DNA from: Akkermansia muciniphila
Lineage (GTDB): Bacteria; Verrucomicrobiota; Verrucomicrobiia; Limisphaerales; UBA9464
Assembly: GCA_945898055.1 (NCBI GenBank)
Contig: CAMDGV010000033.1
Span: 1-50,809, forward strand
DNA length: 50,809 bases
Reading direction: 5' to 3'
A program made the translations under genes and the position numbers. Of the stretch, positions 16,946-27,613 are shown piece after piece. The notes under the pieces are model-generated. The model was not told the DNA's origin, did not search any database, and worked only from the letters and a program-made list of their open reading frames with translations. Positions within the stretch are counted from its first letter, which is position 1. Every line of letters starts with the position of its first letter.

Positions 16946-17191
16946 ATGACCTTACATTTTATTTTTTGGTCCTATTTTGCTGAGGTTGCTGGGATGAAAG
17001 AGACTGAGATTGAGGTTCCAGAAGGAGCCACGCTCGATGAGGCTTTAGAGGTTTTCTACACTCATTTTCCTCCATTTAGAGCCCTTAAAAATTCAACGCT
17101 GGTGGCTGTGGGGGTGGAGTATTCTTTGCCCACCCAACTCTTACGGCCTAAAGATAGCGTTTCCCTTTTCCCTCCTGTTTCAGGTGGATGA
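16946..17191 (+). CDS. moaD: Molybdopterin synthase sulfur-carrier subunit MoaD
   Basis: 81 aa, ubiquitin fold, ending in the diagnostic Gly-Gly (FPPVSGG) that is thiocarboxylated before sulfur transfer to precursor Z. The beta-grasp start (LHFIFWSYFAEVAGMKETEIEV) is typical. It starts 11 nt after hpt and is followed by moaE, so the two subunits of molybdopterin synthase are encoded together. No other molybdenum-cofactor gene lies in the window. Confidence 0.93.
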   Translation: MTLHFIFWSYFAEVAGMKETEIEVPEGATLDEALEVFYTHFPPFRALKNSTLVAVGVEYSLPTQLLRPKDSVSLFPPVSGG

Positions 17192-17224
17192 GGTTGGTTC
17201 GTTAATCGGTTGGTAAACTTTTTG

Positions 17225-17644
17225 ATGATGCACCGAGAACTCGTTTTATCCGAAAGGGTTATTTTGGAGGGGAACCCTGCTGGATTCCGACGCCCCGAGG
17301 ATCCTGTTGGTGCGGTGATTACCTTCTTAGGTGTGGTCCGAGGCACCGAGTTGCGTCAGCCGATAGCGGGCCTTGAGTATTCGGCTTTTGTGCCGATGGC
17401 TGAGGCCGAATTTCACAAACTCTTCGACGAAGCGGATCAACGATGGCCTTTGCACTCCGTTCGGTTGGTGCATCGATTAGGCCCCGTGGGTGTGGGAGAA
17501 ATCTCGTTATGGATTGAAGTGGAAGCAGCTCATCGAGCGGAGGCTTTTGCGGCATGCCAGTGGTTAATCGACGAGATGAAACGGGTTGTGCCGATTTGGA
17601 AGAAGGTGATTCCGATACTGGAGGTGTCTCGAAAGAGTGATTAG
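17225..17644 (+). CDS. moaE: Molybdopterin synthase catalytic subunit MoaE
   Basis: The large subunit of molybdopterin synthase, converting cyclic pyranopterin monophosphate to molybdopterin with MoaD thiocarboxylate. Visible family motifs are DPVGAVITFLGVVRG near residue 27, LEYSAFVPMAEAEF, VRLVHRLGPVGVGEISLWIE, and the catalytic lysine region DEMKRVVPIWKKV. About 139 aa from ATG 17225; a TTG a few codons upstream is also possible. It ends in TAG, which shows amber is used as a normal stop here. Confidence 0.93.
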   Translation: MMHRELVLSERVILEGNPAGFRRPEDPVGAVITFLGVVRGTELRQPIAGLEYSAFVPMAEAEFHKLFDEADQRWPLHSVRLVHRLGPVGVGEISLWIEVEAAHRAEAFAACQWLIDEMKRVVPIWKKVIPILEVSRKSD

Positions 17645-17757
17645 TCGAAAAGGGATTAGGAGGGGATGGGTTGACCGCCAGCCGCGGTTGATTTTCAAGC
17701 GAGATTTTGCCTTGGACTGAGCCCTTCGGCAGTTATCGTCTCGTTGACCCTCCATTA

Positions 17758-19293
17758 TTAAGCGAGAATTCCCTTTACCACCGTTCCGTGCAAGTCGGTC
17801 AGGCGGAAGTCGCGGCCTTGAAAACGGTAGGTTAACCGTTGATGATCCAATCCGAGGCAATGGAGGAGAGTCGCATTTAGATCATGGATATGAACCGGAT
17901 TTTCGACGATATTGTAGCAGTAATCGTCGGTCTTGCCATAAGTCGTTCCCGGCTTGATACCGCCACCGGCCATCCAAAGTGAAAAGCAACGACCGTGATG
18001 ATCTCGGCCATGATTGTCCTTTGAAAGTTGTCCCTGAGAATAGACGGTACGACCAAATTCACCGCCCCAAATCACCAGAGTCTCGTCTAATAGTCCTCGT
18101 TGTTTTAAATCTTTAACCAGAGCGGCACTCGCTTTGTCTACGTCCTTTGTCTGACCACGAATTTGCCCGGGCAAGTCACTGTGCTGATCCCAACCACGGT
18201 GCATTAGTTGCACAAATCGAACCCCTTTTTCGATCATTCGACGTGCCAAAAGACAGTTCCGTGCAAAACCGCCATCGGTCGGATTATCAACAATCCCATA
18301 CAAGTCTCGGGTCGACTGTGGTTCTGTGGAAATATCACTGACTTCGGGTACAGCCATCTGCATCTGATAAGCCATTTCGTACTGGGCAATTCGTGTATTG
18401 ATCTCGGGATCACCAAAGGATTCGGCGGCCATTTCATTTAAGGATTTCAATCCATTTAACATGGCCCGCCGCCCGCTCTGATCAATCCCCGCTGGATTAC
18501 TCAAATAAAGGACCGGATCCTTACTGCTACGAAAGCGAACCCCTTGATGTTGGCTTGGCAAAAATCCAGGGCCCCATAAACGGGAAAAGAGCGGTTGATC
18601 CGTCTTATTACCGCTTCCTTGCGAGACCATCACAATAAAGGAGGGCATCTGCTTGGACTCGCTACCGATACCATAACTCAACCACGCCCCGAGACTTGGT
18701 CGACCCGGTTGTTGGCTACCGGTCTGGATAAAAGTAAATGCTGGGTCGTGATTGATAGCCTCAGTATGCATGGATTTGACCACACAGATGTCATCGGCTA
18801 CTGAACCGATATTCGAAAGCAACTCACTAAGCCAAAGTCCTGATTTACCATGCTGCCGCCAATCAAACATCGAAGCAACACAGGGAAAAGATTTCTGACC
18901 GGAAGTCATACCGGTAATGCGTTGCCCCATCCGAACGGAACCAGGTAATTCCTCACCATGATGCTTCTTGAGATCTGGTTTGTAATCGTAGAGATCAATG
19001 TGAGAGGGACCGCCTGACATGGTCAGAAAAATCACCCGCTTTGCCTTCGGAGCAAAATGGAGCGAAGGCAAGACTCCCAAGGATTTCAGATTTGAGTCAG
19101 TCGGTTTGGCTGCAAACAAATCGGGGTTCAACACTGAAGCCAGACCGACCGCACCGATCCCAGCCGCGCCGCGACCAAAGAAGGCTCTTCGGTTGAGTAA
19201 GCTGGCAAATTCCTGACGTAGTTGAGGAGTCATGCGTGGGTCTAAAGAGGTTTCAGTCGGACGAAAGGCATCGGCATTTTCTGGTGTTTTCAT
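17758..19293 (-). CDS. DUF1501-family exported protein (sulfatase-like fold)
   Basis: 511 aa. A Tat signal is clear ([20 protein letters not shown], starting near residue 33). The DUF1501 core follows: [65 protein letters not shown] and [20 protein letters not shown]. The family is related to alkaline phosphatase/sulfatase enzymes and is hugely expanded in Planctomycetes and Verrucomicrobia, nearly always next to a PSD1 cytochrome gene as here (19 nt apart). It is thought to act on complex polysaccharides, but the reaction is unproven. Confidence 0.93.
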   Translation of the reverse strand: MKTPENADAFRPTETSLDPRMTPQLRQEFASLLNRRAFFGRGAAGIGAVGLASVLNPDLFAAKPTDSNLKSLGVLPSLHFAPKAKRVIFLTMSGGPSHIDLYDYKPDLKKHHGEELPGSVRMGQRITGMTSGQKSFPCVASMFDWRQHGKSGLWLSELLSNIGSVADDICVVKSMHTEAINHDPAFTFIQTGSQQPGRPSLGAWLSYGIGSESKQMPSFIVMVSQGSGNKTDQPLFSRLWGPGFLPSQHQGVRFRSSKDPVLYLSNPAGIDQSGRRAMLNGLKSLNEMAAESFGDPEINTRIAQYEMAYQMQMAVPEVSDISTEPQSTRDLYGIVDNPTDGGFARNCLLARRMIEKGVRFVQLMHRGWDQHSDLPGQIRGQTKDVDKASAALVKDLKQRGLLDETLVIWGGEFGRTVYSQGQLSKDNHGRDHHGRCFSLWMAGGGIKPGTTYGKTDDYCYNIVENPVHIHDLNATLLHCLGLDHQRLTYRFQGRDFRLTDLHGTVVKGILA

Positions 19294-19312
19294 GGTTAGG
19301 CCTTTGGATTAC

Positions 19313-21934
19313 TCAGCCTTTGGTCACTGTTTCATCGAGGTTTAAAACGGTACTGGCCACCAAGGTCCAAGCGGCAAGTTCCGCAGGAGTCCACCGGGTG
19401 CTGTACGCTGAATCACCTGCCTTGAGCAAGGCTACTGCCGCGGGTTCACTGGCTTTATACCGAGCTAATTGATCGATAAATACTGCTTGCAAGATAGACA
19501 GTTCCTTCTTCTCCGCCTTTCGACCGGTTGCCATCCGAAAAATTAAGGCAAGGCGTTCATCTTCTTTTTGGACTGCTCCCAAAACTCGCTCTGCCAAATG
19601 ACGGGCGGCTTCGAGATAGGTAGGGTCGTTTAAAAGAACAAGAGCTTGCAGGGGGGTATTTGTTCGCGGACGCCTGACGGTGCACACTTCGCGGTCCGGC
19701 GCGTCAAAAGTCGACATTTGCGGAGGAGGCGAGGTTCGTTTCCAAAAGGTATACATTGATCGTCGATAAAGATCGCTTCCCGTACTTTGCACAAAGAATT
19801 GGGCGGAAAAATTGGCGCTATCGGCTCGTTGAGAAAGTTCGCGCCACAAATCACCGGGTTGATACGGTCGGACGCTACGGCCTCCAATTGTTTCCCCTAA
19901 TAAACCACCTACTGCTAAGGCTTGATCGCGGACAAATTCCGCTTTAAGCCGGAATCGGGGGCCTCGTGCCAGCAGACGATTCTCCGGATCTCGCTCATGG
20001 GTCTTGGAGCTCATGCGGGACGACTGCCGATAGGTCGCGCTCATCACGATTTTTTTATTCAACGCTTTTACGTTCCAACCGCTTTGCATGAATTCAGTCG
20101 CTAACCAGTCGAGCAACTCTGGGTGACTGGATTGTTCACCTTGCGAACCAAAATCTTCCGCTGACTTCACAAAGCCAGTGCCGAAGTATTGTTGCCAAAA
20201 TCGATTCACCGCGACACGCGCAGTCAACGGTTGATCGGGCGACACCAACCACTCTGCTAAGTTCAATCGATCGGCCCGTCCCTGAGTCTTGATCGACGGT
20301 AGACTTGCTGGCACTCCGGGTGACACCTTCTCACCTAATTGATCGTACAGTCCTCGTAAATGCATCGGCGTGTCTCGCGGTGTTGCCAACTCACCCATCA
20401 CCATCGTGGTCTGGATCGCTTTATTGAGTCCGTCACGCTCTTTGCGAAGGTCGCTTAAGGCCTTAGATAGGGTCCGGAAACTCTCCGGTGCTGCGGTCTC
20501 GCGAAAGAAGGTACTCAACTGTTTTCGTTGTGCTTCGTTCAGCGACTCAGAAGGTTTGGTGAGAAGTTCCAGAATGGGCTTTTCTCTGTCGGTGGGAGTG
20601 GCAGGAGATTTCTCGCGCCAGGCTTTTTCCCAAAGACTCTGCAAGGGAGGTAACGCGGCTTCGGCTTCATTAAACGCCGTCTGGGTTTGCCTCAGACCTT
20701 CATCGATCTGGTTTAATCGTTTTGATTCCGCCGCCGTAGGAAGCTGCAGAAACGGTTTAGCATTCCCGCTATACCCGTCTAATCCCGATTCTGGGACATT
20801 GTTAAAGAAAGCATAAAACTGATAGTACTCTTTTTGGGTGATCGGATCGTATTTGTGATCATGACATTGGGCGCAGGCAAAGGTGAGCCCCAGCCAGACT
20901 GTCGACGTCGTATTGACTCGATCGACGAGGTAAGCATGCTGATATTCTTCGGCGATGGCTCCTCCCTCATAGTTGATCATGTGGTTGCGATTAAACCCTG
21001 AAGCAACACGCATCTTAGTCTTCTTGGATTCCAGCTCCGCAACCGTCAATCCGCCGGCTTCTTTCCGTCCAGTTTCGGCAGTCAGTCGTTCAGCCAAAAT
21101 ATCTCCAGCCAATTGTTCGATGGTAAAGGCGTCAAAGGGTTGGTTGTTGTTAAATGATTCAATAACCCAATCACGCCATGCGGTCAGGTCGCGCCCCGAG
21201 TCCAAGTGGTATCCATGGGTGTCAGCAAAACGTGCGGCATCTAACCAATCCACTGCCATACGCTCGCCATACCGAGGTGACTTCAGCAATCGATCCACTA
21301 AATGCTCATAGGCATTGGCACCTCGATCGGCTAAGAACGCTTCGATTTCAGCCAAAGTCGGGGGTAAACCGGTCAAGTCGAGGGATAGCCGTCGAATTAA
21401 GGTCTCCTTGTTTGCCTCAGGTAGAGGCCGAAGTTTGTCCTTCTCCAAGCGCGCCAAAATAAAACGATCGATTTCGTTACGAGACCAATTCGCTCGCTTT
21501 ACTTCAGGTAATTCAGGTCGACTCGGCGGAACAAAAGACCAATGGGCTTGGTACTCGGCACCTTCGGTGATCCATTGTTTCACCGTCTTGATTTGGGCGG
21601 CGGTCAACTTCTTGCCGCTCTTGACTGGGGGCATTTGGTCATCGGCATCTTGGGTGATCAAGCGCTTGAATAACTCACTTCCATCGGGTTTACCCGGCAC
21701 AATGGCTTGAGCTCCTGACTTTGAAGGCTTGATTGCCTCAGCACGGAGATCGAGTCGGAGTCCGGACTTTCGCTCCTTCTCATCAAACCCATGGCACTTG
21801 AAACAATTTTCAGAAAGTAACGGGCGAATTTCACGATTGAAATCCACTTTTGCCTGCAGCAAGACGACTGAAAACCCGGCCCCCAGCAACAGCAGCCGGA
21901 AGAGTCGTCGAACGGGGTGAGGTGAAATAGGCAT
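19313..21934 (-). CDS. PSD1 and planctomycete cytochrome C domain protein (DUF1549/DUF1553)
   Basis: 873 aa with an N-terminal signal ([18 protein letters not shown]). A cytochrome-like haem site CFKCH lies at residues 44-48 ([20 protein letters not shown]). The DUF1549 region follows ([74 protein letters not shown] with a second CxxCH), then DUF1553 at the end ([54 protein letters not shown]). It is probably an exported redox protein partnering the DUF1501 protein. The function is not established. Confidence 0.94.
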   Translation of the reverse strand: MPISPHPVRRLFRLLLLGAGFSVVLLQAKVDFNREIRPLLSENCFKCHGFDEKERKSGLRLDLRAEAIKPSKSGAQAIVPGKPDGSELFKRLITQDADDQMPPVKSGKKLTAAQIKTVKQWITEGAEYQAHWSFVPPSRPELPEVKRANWSRNEIDRFILARLEKDKLRPLPEANKETLIRRLSLDLTGLPPTLAEIEAFLADRGANAYEHLVDRLLKSPRYGERMAVDWLDAARFADTHGYHLDSGRDLTAWRDWVIESFNNNQPFDAFTIEQLAGDILAERLTAETGRKEAGGLTVAELESKKTKMRVASGFNRNHMINYEGGAIAEEYQHAYLVDRVNTTSTVWLGLTFACAQCHDHKYDPITQKEYYQFYAFFNNVPESGLDGYSGNAKPFLQLPTAAESKRLNQIDEGLRQTQTAFNEAEAALPPLQSLWEKAWREKSPATPTDREKPILELLTKPSESLNEAQRKQLSTFFRETAAPESFRTLSKALSDLRKERDGLNKAIQTTMVMGELATPRDTPMHLRGLYDQLGEKVSPGVPASLPSIKTQGRADRLNLAEWLVSPDQPLTARVAVNRFWQQYFGTGFVKSAEDFGSQGEQSSHPELLDWLATEFMQSGWNVKALNKKIVMSATYRQSSRMSSKTHERDPENRLLARGPRFRLKAEFVRDQALAVGGLLGETIGGRSVRPYQPGDLWRELSQRADSANFSAQFFVQSTGSDLYRRSMYTFWKRTSPPPQMSTFDAPDREVCTVRRPRTNTPLQALVLLNDPTYLEAARHLAERVLGAVQKEDERLALIFRMATGRKAEKKELSILQAVFIDQLARYKASEPAAVALLKAGDSAYSTRWTPAELAAWTLVASTVLNLDETVTKG

Positions 21935-22048
21935 GACTAACCAGAGTAGTACCTACTTTTCCGGTCGCGATCAAATCCTTGCTCAGACTTTTCAGTAAAT
22001 GTTTTAGCCCCATTTTATCGCAGACCAGTCCACCGCGACTCAGTGCCA

Positions 22049-22882
22049 TCACTTCGATGCCGCGGCTTTTGTCGCTTTCTTGGCATCGTCTGCGGCTTGG
22101 CGAGCCATCGCCCAAGCTTGCTCCGCTTTTTTGAGCTGAGAACCGTTTAATCCCATTGCTTGCAAAACTCCTCTTGCCATCAGTTTATCGCCTTCGAAGG
22201 CCATATGAACGCCGTCATTGGTCAGCACCATTTGATCCGGTTTATTCTCGGCTTGAAGACGTTGCTGAAAGAGTGCGTTCAGATCGGCCATTCGTAGTTT
22301 CTTCTCCTGAGCCAAGGTTCGCAGGGTGTCATTGTAGAGCGCTAATTTGGCGTTTTCAGGATTGCTCAGCTTTTCATGAATCACGGTCGAGGTTAACATC
22401 ACGATCTCGATTCCTTTGCCTCTCGCCTGATCGACAATAGCGGCCATATTCTTTTGATACGTCCCGCGCGCCGCTGCTTCCGGCCCATAGATTCCACCCG
22501 TCAAGGCAGCCTCATTCAGTGCAACGCCGTTTTTGCCGTGCCAGACATCATTCACCCCACAGCTAAGGGTCATCCATTGAGGGTTTTTCGAGAGGACATC
22601 ACGCTGCAAACGCGCGAGCATATCGTTGGATTTATGACCGCTTATTCCGGCAGGAACCGCTTCAGCCTTCACCTGATTCGCTTCTAATCCAGACAGGACC
22701 AACCGCACGTACCCGAATGGATTACCCCAACCTGCCTCAGTAATGGAGTCACCAAGAAAAGCGATTTTATCCCCACTCTTAATGGCGATGGCCGCGGTCG
22801 CAGTTTGAACCAAGAAAAAAGCAAGGAGAGCGCCAACCGCCCAACGTTGGGGAGCGAGTTGAAGAGAAAGTGGATTGTTCAC
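22049..22882 (-). CDS. Exported SGNH/GDSL-family hydrolase
   Basis: An esterase-type hydrolase, about 277 aa from the GTG at 22882, which is preceded by GAGGACA and gives a clean signal peptide (ALLAFFLVQTATAAIA). A start at 22969 would bury the signal. Block I is FLGDSITEAG with Ser46 as nucleophile, block III GVND, and block V DGVHM with the catalytic Asp and His. The C-terminus is an alanine/lysine-rich helix. It leads the minus-strand SGNH-PSD1-DUF1501 run, so it is probably expressed with them; deacylation of a polysaccharide is a reasonable guess. Confidence 0.88.
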   Translation of the reverse strand: MNNPLSLQLAPQRWAVGALLAFFLVQTATAAIAIKSGDKIAFLGDSITEAGWGNPFGYVRLVLSGLEANQVKAEAVPAGISGHKSNDMLARLQRDVLSKNPQWMTLSCGVNDVWHGKNGVALNEAALTGGIYGPEAAARGTYQKNMAAIVDQARGKGIEIVMLTSTVIHEKLSNPENAKLALYNDTLRTLAQEKKLRMADLNALFQQRLQAENKPDQMVLTNDGVHMAFEGDKLMARGVLQAMGLNGSQLKKAEQAWAMARQAADDAKKATKAAASK

Positions 22883-23438
22883 AAACTCACTTGTCCTCAA
22901 ATCGAAGCAAACTGAGCAAGCCAAAATTTGGCCAACCTCTTTTGACAGAGTGCTAGACTTGGGGGGCACTTGTGTCGAGCAGACTTCAAAACTAGCGGTT
23001 TTAACTCCAGTCTTAATTCTGAGAGAGGAAGCCGTCCTTGCCGCTCTTTCCGGGCTAGCAAGAGCAGATCGCAGTAATTAAATTTGAGTTGATTCTGACT
23101 GGCTCAATTAATTTTCCGTGGATTGTAGAACGGGTCATTGCGCAGTTTTCATGACCAAAACAGACCTCCCACGGCGCGCGAGGTACTCAGTTTTCTGCCT
23201 CCCTTCGGGGTAGTTTATTTGAGTTGTCAGACTCTCTTTTGGAACTGTTAAAAGACATAAGATCATTCCTTTATTGCATCGTCTGGGATATCTCGCTGAA
23301 GGTTTTCTTTTCCATGCAACCATTCCTGTTCCTTAATAGCGCTCCAATTCAACGAGAGCCTTTGGTTCTTGATTGAAAACAGGTCGAGCCCATTTCTTTG
23401 AACAGCACCACTTTCTTAATTGTACTTTCTGACCTCGT
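22883..23438. other. Divergent intergenic region, nothing recognised
   Basis: About 550 bp between the SGNH hydrolase and the NanA-like gene, which point away from each other, so promoters for both should lie here. I saw no convincing sigma-70 pair, hairpin, RNA gene or conserved short ORF. Confidence 0.4.
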
Positions 23439-24353
23439 ATGATCGCCACCCCCTTCTTTAGTCCGTCAATCCCCTTAATCGCCGCTCCGCCTACACCACT
23501 GACCGCCGATGGTTCCCTGAATCTCGCTGCTGTGGAAAAGCAAGCCACTCAACTTGCTGCCGACGGGGTTAGCGGTGTTTTTATCGGAGGCACTACCGGC
23601 GAGTCGGCTTCACTGACTCTTGAAGAACGACAACAGCTGGCGGCCCGTTGGTGTGAAGTGCTTCATCGAAGTTCATTGAGACGAATTATCCATGTGGGAT
23701 CCAACTGTCTTGCGGATGCCTGTCGACTGGCTGATCAAGCGAGGAAACTACAGGCTGACGGAATTGCCGCCGTCGCTCCGTGCTATTTTCGACCAACTGA
23801 TACACGTCTATTGGTCGATTGCTGCGCCCAAATTGCCGCTGCGGCGCCAGAGCTTCCCTTCTATTACTACGAGATCCCGAGTATCACAGGGATTCATTTG
23901 CCAACCGACCGATTCCTTTCGGAGGCGATGGAGAGAATTCCCTCGTTTGGTGGGTTGAAATATAGCAATTCCGACCTGCCTTTACTTCAACGCTGCGTCG
24001 CGATTGCTGCGGGTCGGCTCGAGCTCTTTTTTGGTTCTGACGAAATCCTGCTCGCCGCCCTCGGGTTTGGAGCGACGGGTGCGGTGGGGTCCACCTACAA
24101 TATTGCCGCACCGCTCTATCGACGAATGCTGGCGGCAGCAGCCAATGGGGATTTTGAAACGGCGCGGGCGGCCCAACTTCAGTCGGTCGGCTTGGTCGAT
24201 GTCCTGTCACGCCACGGCTACCTTCCGTCCCTTAAAGCGGTGCTTACTTATCGGGGAATCCCGATGGGCCCGGTTCGACTGCCGCTGCGGAATCTGGGGG
24301 CAGAGCAGGTGACCGTTTTACTCAAGGAAATCGAGGCGATAGGCGCATGGTAA
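23439..24353 (+). CDS. N-acetylneuraminate lyase / dihydrodipicolinate synthase family aldolase
   Basis: A class I pyruvate aldolase with a TIM barrel, 304 aa. Conserved elements are GGTTGESASL (49-58, carboxylate binding of pyruvate), the active-site tyrosine in YYYEIPS (Tyr144) and the Schiff-base lysine in GGLKYSNSD (Lys174). The GLKYSN and YYYEIP wording suits N-acetylneuraminate lyases better than DapA, so cleavage of a sialic acid or related 2-keto acid is likely, but the substrate is not proven. No other sialic acid genes are adjacent. Confidence 0.88.
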   Translation: MIATPFFSPSIPLIAAPPTPLTADGSLNLAAVEKQATQLAADGVSGVFIGGTTGESASLTLEERQQLAARWCEVLHRSSLRRIIHVGSNCLADACRLADQARKLQADGIAAVAPCYFRPTDTRLLVDCCAQIAAAAPELPFYYYEIPSITGIHLPTDRFLSEAMERIPSFGGLKYSNSDLPLLQRCVAIAAGRLELFFGSDEILLAALGFGATGAVGSTYNIAAPLYRRMLAAAANGDFETARAAQLQSVGLVDVLSRHGYLPSLKAVLTYRGIPMGPVRLPLRNLGAEQVTVLLKEIEAIGAW

Positions 24354-24830
24354 AGGGGGCCTTTACAGCGATGGTCATTAAAAAGGGGCTGATCAAGTTC
24401 AGATTTACCGCCAAAGTGGGGTGCTGAAATGATTAGACTCTCGGCGGTGAACCCACCCCTTCCTTCAGCGGTGGGTTAAATTCAGGGCAAGGAAGAGGAC
24501 GCTTTTGTTCTTGATTGAAGGATGAGGGAGTTTGCGATGGCTCCAACTTGTTTTGCCAAGGGTCATTGCCGAAGGATTCGCCCAAAGATTCGGAGATTGC
24601 CGGCGTTGAGGGTGTGCCGGAAGAACGAGTCGGTGGATGACCCCATGGGGGGGCGGGCTTCTTATTTTCTAAACAAGAGCCCTCAATTGTGAGTCAAAAG
24701 TCGACTCGAAGAATCTCTCTTAACAAGATTCTGCCGCAGATGAATGAGTTGGGGTAATCTGCCCCAATCAATCCCTAAGCTGGACTTGAGGGCTCGATTA
24801 CTGCTTGGATTTTGTCCTCGTTTTATTTCT
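24354..24830. other. Intergenic region between the NanA-like gene and moxR
   Basis: It contains one good hairpin (listed separately). The rest, 24480-24830, shows no recognisable gene; it should carry the moxR promoter. Confidence 0.35.
24450..24477 (+). terminator. Possible terminator after the NanA-like gene
   Basis: Perfect 8-bp stem AACCCACC / GGTGGGTT with a 12-nt loop, about 97 nt after the stop codon. It is followed by AAATT rather than a T-run, so intrinsic termination is only possible. Confidence 0.4.
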
Positions 24831-25832
24831 ATGATCGATTCCTCTCTAGTTCCCCTTATGGATTCACTTAAGACCGCCAGTGAGCACCTTGTGCGGGTCC
24901 GTTCCGAAATGGGGAAAGTGATTGTAGGGCAGCATGAGTTAATCCATCGGTTGCTAGTGGGAATGGTGGCCGGGGGACATATTTTGCTGGAGGGATTGCC
25001 GGGTTTAGCCAAGACGGCCAGTGTGAGCACTTTGGCTCGGGCGACCCATTGTAAATTTTCGCGGATTCAATTCACCCCTGACCTCTTACCCGGCGATATT
25101 ACTGGCACACTTATTTATGATCCGTTGCAAGGGACTTACTCGACTCGGCAGGGACCGATTTTTGCTAATTTAATTTTGGCCGATGAGATTAATCGTGCAC
25201 CCAGTAAAGTTCAATCGGCGCTCTTGGAAGCGATGCAGGAACGTCAAGTCACGATTGGTGATAAGACTTGGGCCTTACCGGAACCCTTTTTGGTTTTAGC
25301 CACTCAGAATCCGATTGAACAGGAAGGGACTTATCCTTTGCCTGAAGCTCAGATGGATCGGTTTATGTTGAAGGTAGTGGTGGGGTATCCGACCGCAGCT
25401 GAGGAGTTAATTATTCTGGACCGCATGGCAACGACGCGTCCGGAGGTCATCGTCAATTCTGTGGTGTCGCCCAAGGAAATTATGGCTTATCAAGCCCTTT
25501 TGAATGGCATTCGCGTCGACCCGTTGGTCCGTGATTATATTGTGAGGTTAGTGGTGGCAACCCGAGAGGCTGCTGCCGGTACCGGTGTCGCGCCAGAATT
25601 GAAACGATTTGTACGGATCGGGGCGAGTCCACGGGCGACGATAAATCTGACCCTTGCGGCGCGGGCTTGTGCCTTAATCGAGGGGCGGAATCACGTGACA
25701 CCGGAGGATGTGAAATTGATTGCCACCGATGTCTTGCGTCACCGCATCCTCCTGACCTATGAGGCCGAGGCGGATGAGGTGAGCACTGAGAGCTTGGTGA
25801 AGATTTTGTTGGCCAAAGTAAAGGTGCCTTAA
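24831..25832 (+). CDS. MoxR-family AAA+ ATPase
   Basis: About 333 aa from ATG 24831 (ATG 24858 is also possible; no Shine-Dalgarno at either). Walker A is GLPGLAKTA within ILLEGLPGLAKTASVSTLAR, Walker B is LILADEINRAP followed by KVQSALLEAMQE, and sensor ATQNPIEQEGTYPLPEAQMDRF is complete. MoxR proteins act as chaperones that assemble metal-containing or membrane complexes, usually with a DUF58 and VWA partner downstream. Here the next gene is metG on the opposite strand, so the partners are elsewhere. Confidence 0.93.
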   Translation: MIDSSLVPLMDSLKTASEHLVRVRSEMGKVIVGQHELIHRLLVGMVAGGHILLEGLPGLAKTASVSTLARATHCKFSRIQFTPDLLPGDITGTLIYDPLQGTYSTRQGPIFANLILADEINRAPSKVQSALLEAMQERQVTIGDKTWALPEPFLVLATQNPIEQEGTYPLPEAQMDRFMLKVVVGYPTAAEELIILDRMATTRPEVIVNSVVSPKEIMAYQALLNGIRVDPLVRDYIVRLVVATREAAAGTGVAPELKRFVRIGASPRATINLTLAARACALIEGRNHVTPEDVKLIATDVLRHRILLTYEAEADEVSTESLVKILLAKVKVP

Positions 25833-25916
25833 AGCAAGGAAAGTCTCCTTGGCCCAGTTCAAGTTGATCCTTCAGTGGGGATACCTTTGACGTGGGGCAG
25901 AGCGGTCAATCGGCGG

Positions 25917-27485
25917 CTATTTTTTTGGAGGTAAATCCTTTCGAGGAAATAGCGGCACTGGCTCACCGATCTGATGCCCTTCGGTCAACTTGCCCCAAGC
26001 ACTATTTTGCCAATTTGAGGGTTCCCCAGAGGCTTTGAGTTGGTCGTAGATCTTCCCTGCAATCGTCGGCATCACCGGCCAGATGAGGACGGCAAGAATT
26101 CGGCAGGCCTCGATTAAATTATAGAGGACATCGTTTAGTTCAGACGCCTTGGAGGGATCTTTGGCAAGGGTGAAGGGGCGAGTTTGTTCGACGAACAGAT
26201 TAGCACGATTGACCAAGGTCCAAGTGGCGATCAAGGCTTCTTGTGGATCATGGCGAACGTAGGCCAGTCGAGTGGATTCAACGGCCGCCTGAACATCAGG
26301 CGCGAGTGTTGGGGTGGGAGGTGGAACGATTCCTGCGCGGTATTTATTGAGCATATTAACCGCGCGGTTCAGCAGGTTACCCAGCCCATTGGCTAACTCG
26401 GAGTTATAGCGCGCTTTAAAGCCGTCGTCGGTCCAGTTGCCGTCGGGACCAATTCCGAGCTCTCGGGTCATGTAGTAACGGAAAGCGTCGACCCCCCATT
26501 CGTCGATTACGCTGAGTGGGTCGACGACATTGCCGGTACTTTTGCTTAGTTTTTGGCCGTCTTTTTGCCACCAACCGTGGACTAAAATAGTCTTGGGAAG
26601 GGCAGCCCCAAGGGTGTGGAGCATAATTGGCCAGTAGACAGCGTGAAATTTTAGGATGTCTTTACCGACAAAATGAAGGTCAGCGGGCCAAACTTCGAGT
26701 GAGGCTGGCCGGCCCGGATAGCGTGCACCGAGTGGGTTGGTCGCCTGGGGATCTCCGAGTGAGGCGGGTACCGAGAAATAATTTACCAAGGCATCAAACC
26801 AGACGTAGGTGACGAAGCTAGGGTCGAAGGGGAGCGGAATGCCCCAAGAAAGGCGCGATTCAGGGCGGCTGATACAGAGGTCACCGAGGACCTGAGATCG
26901 GAGGAAGCCGAGGACTTCGTTGCGTCGATAATCCGGTTGAATGAATTCGGGGTGAGCCTCGATATGTTGCAGGAGCCACTGCTGATGTACCCCCATCCGA
27001 AAGTACCAGTTTTCTTCGATCAATTCATTGACCTGACCCCATCGAGTATCCCAGGTGCCATCGGGATTACGGTCTTTTTCGGTCAGAAAAGTCTCTTCTT
27101 TAACCGAATAAAAACCGGCGTAGGCCGCTTTGTAAAAATGGCCGGCGTCATTGAGTTGGTGAAGCAGGGCTTGGACCACGCTGGAATGCCGCAGTTGAGT
27201 GGTGCGAACGAAGTCGTCGTGGCTCAGATTGAGACGATCGACAAAGGCTAACCATTGATCGGCGAGGGTGTCGCAGTAGAGCTGAGGTGACTGGCCTTCC
27301 TGCTGCGCGGCGAGTTGAACCTTTTGACCGTGTTCGTCCAAGCCAGTCAGGAAGAAAACGGAATCACCGATACTACGGTGAAATCGTGCGATCACATCGG
27401 CGACGACTTTTTCGTAGGCGTGACCGAGATGAGGTGCGCCGTTGACATAGTCGATCGCGGTGGTGAGATAGAACCGCTTGCTCAT
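25917..27485 (-). CDS. metG: Methionyl-tRNA synthetase
   Basis: A class I synthetase charging initiator and elongator tRNA-Met, 522 aa. HIGH is HLGH in AIDYVNGAPHLGHAYEKV (about residues 10-27). KMSKS is KLSKS in WQKDGQKLSKSTGN. The WFDALVNYFSVP motif and helical anticodon-binding domain follow. Length and end indicate the short form without the C-terminal tRNA-binding (Trbp111-like) domain. It lies 128 nt after xylA in the same direction. Confidence 0.96.
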   Translation of the reverse strand: MSKRFYLTTAIDYVNGAPHLGHAYEKVVADVIARFHRSIGDSVFFLTGLDEHGQKVQLAAQQEGQSPQLYCDTLADQWLAFVDRLNLSHDDFVRTTQLRHSSVVQALLHQLNDAGHFYKAAYAGFYSVKEETFLTEKDRNPDGTWDTRWGQVNELIEENWYFRMGVHQQWLLQHIEAHPEFIQPDYRRNEVLGFLRSQVLGDLCISRPESRLSWGIPLPFDPSFVTYVWFDALVNYFSVPASLGDPQATNPLGARYPGRPASLEVWPADLHFVGKDILKFHAVYWPIMLHTLGAALPKTILVHGWWQKDGQKLSKSTGNVVDPLSVIDEWGVDAFRYYMTRELGIGPDGNWTDDGFKARYNSELANGLGNLLNRAVNMLNKYRAGIVPPPTPTLAPDVQAAVESTRLAYVRHDPQEALIATWTLVNRANLFVEQTRPFTLAKDPSKASELNDVLYNLIEACRILAVLIWPVMPTIAGKIYDQLKASGEPSNWQNSAWGKLTEGHQIGEPVPLFPRKDLPPKK

Positions 27486-27613
27486 AGGGTGGGTAGTGAA
27501 GCTGAATTGAGATCAAAACCGAAATCGAAAGGGGACAGAAATAAAAAGGGCGCGGTGGAGAGTGTCCGTCGCGCCGTAAGCCGGTGGCCTTGTCGAAGCC
27601 GTTGGCGATAGAA

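Noticed and set aside
22883-24830. Possible riboswitch or small RNA in the two long intergenic regions around the NanA-like gene
   Set aside because: Only one simple hairpin was found; nothing matched a riboswitch architecture I know.
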